From Actinernus sp. WN-2022 (Eukaryota > Cnidaria > Anthozoa > Actiniaria > Actinernidae), in contig JAOWCC010000936.1 of NCBI GenBank assembly GCA_030867875.1, positions 77,223,032-77,287,031 of the forward strand: a stretch of 64,000 bases of DNA. Reading direction: 5' to 3'. Under the pieces are notes generated by a model. The model had not been told where the DNA came from. It did no database searches and saw only the letters and a program-made list of their open reading frames with translations. The position numbers were made by a program, and so were the translations under genes. This document shows positions 63,989-64,000 of this stretch, in pieces (position 1 is the first letter of the stretch; every line of letters starts with the position of its first letter).

Positions 63989-64000
63989 GTAAGCATTAAA

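Overview
This window is animal nuclear DNA: intron-split genes with GT/AG junctions and phase-matched exons, AATAAA signals, intronless cytochrome P450 paralogues, and a very dense load of LINEs, Penelope-like elements, tRNA-derived SINEs, Tc1/mariner DNA and dozens of foldback mini-transposons. The gene set (a VLK/PKDCC-type secreted kinase, clan-2 P450s, a MYND zinc-finger protein and an Ig-superfamily receptor) together with this repeat spectrum suggests an anthozoan cnidarian, most likely a stony coral or close relative. That placement is inference; nothing here proves the species.

Layout. 1-10.3 kb: the 3' part of a PKDCC/VLK-like gene (+ strand, three exons at 1020-1455, 5348-5542 and 10220-10305) whose two introns are stuffed with nested elements. 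10.3-14.3 kb: intergenic, with a Harbinger-type foldback element split by two head-to-head LINE pieces and two strong palindromes. 14.3-16.5 kb: P450 copy 1 (- strand), followed by a Penelope-like fragment with a GIY-YIG endonuclease tail. 17.3-21.3 kb: an A-B-A'-B' inverted structure carrying a degraded mariner, which itself carries a MITE. 22.5-24.1 kb: LINE tail, a 13-bp minisatellite and a MITE. 24.4-27.5 kb: a complete 3.06-kb element with about 400-bp terminal inverted repeats that begin AG and a 6-bp target duplication (the Polinton/Maverick signature), but carrying only two small unrecognised ORFs and four consecutive long hairpins. 28.1-30.4 kb: a LINE split by a 1.27-kb element with 9-bp target duplications that carries a cysteine-rich ORF and, on the other strand, the start of a RecQ-like helicase. 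30.5-43.5 kb: no confident host gene; LINE pieces, SINEs, MITEs and a segmental duplication. 43.5-45.7 kb: P450 copy 2, a duplicate of the 14.3-16.5 kb block. 46.9-49.5 kb: a 138-bp satellite with alternating unit types. 50-53 kb: LINE fragments and a palindromic element. 54.4-55.5 kb: an intronless MYND-finger gene (- strand). 58.7-60.2 kb: a LINE relic. 62.2-64 kb: the start of an Ig-domain receptor gene (+ strand) running off the window.

The host genes do not form a pathway; they are independent single genes separated by repeats. The most unusual content is the mobile DNA: the 24.4-27.5 kb Polinton-like mini-element and the 28.5-29.7 kb helicase-carrying element are the best candidates for poorly described systems. 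Several insertions can be read precisely because an empty copy of the target is also present in the window.
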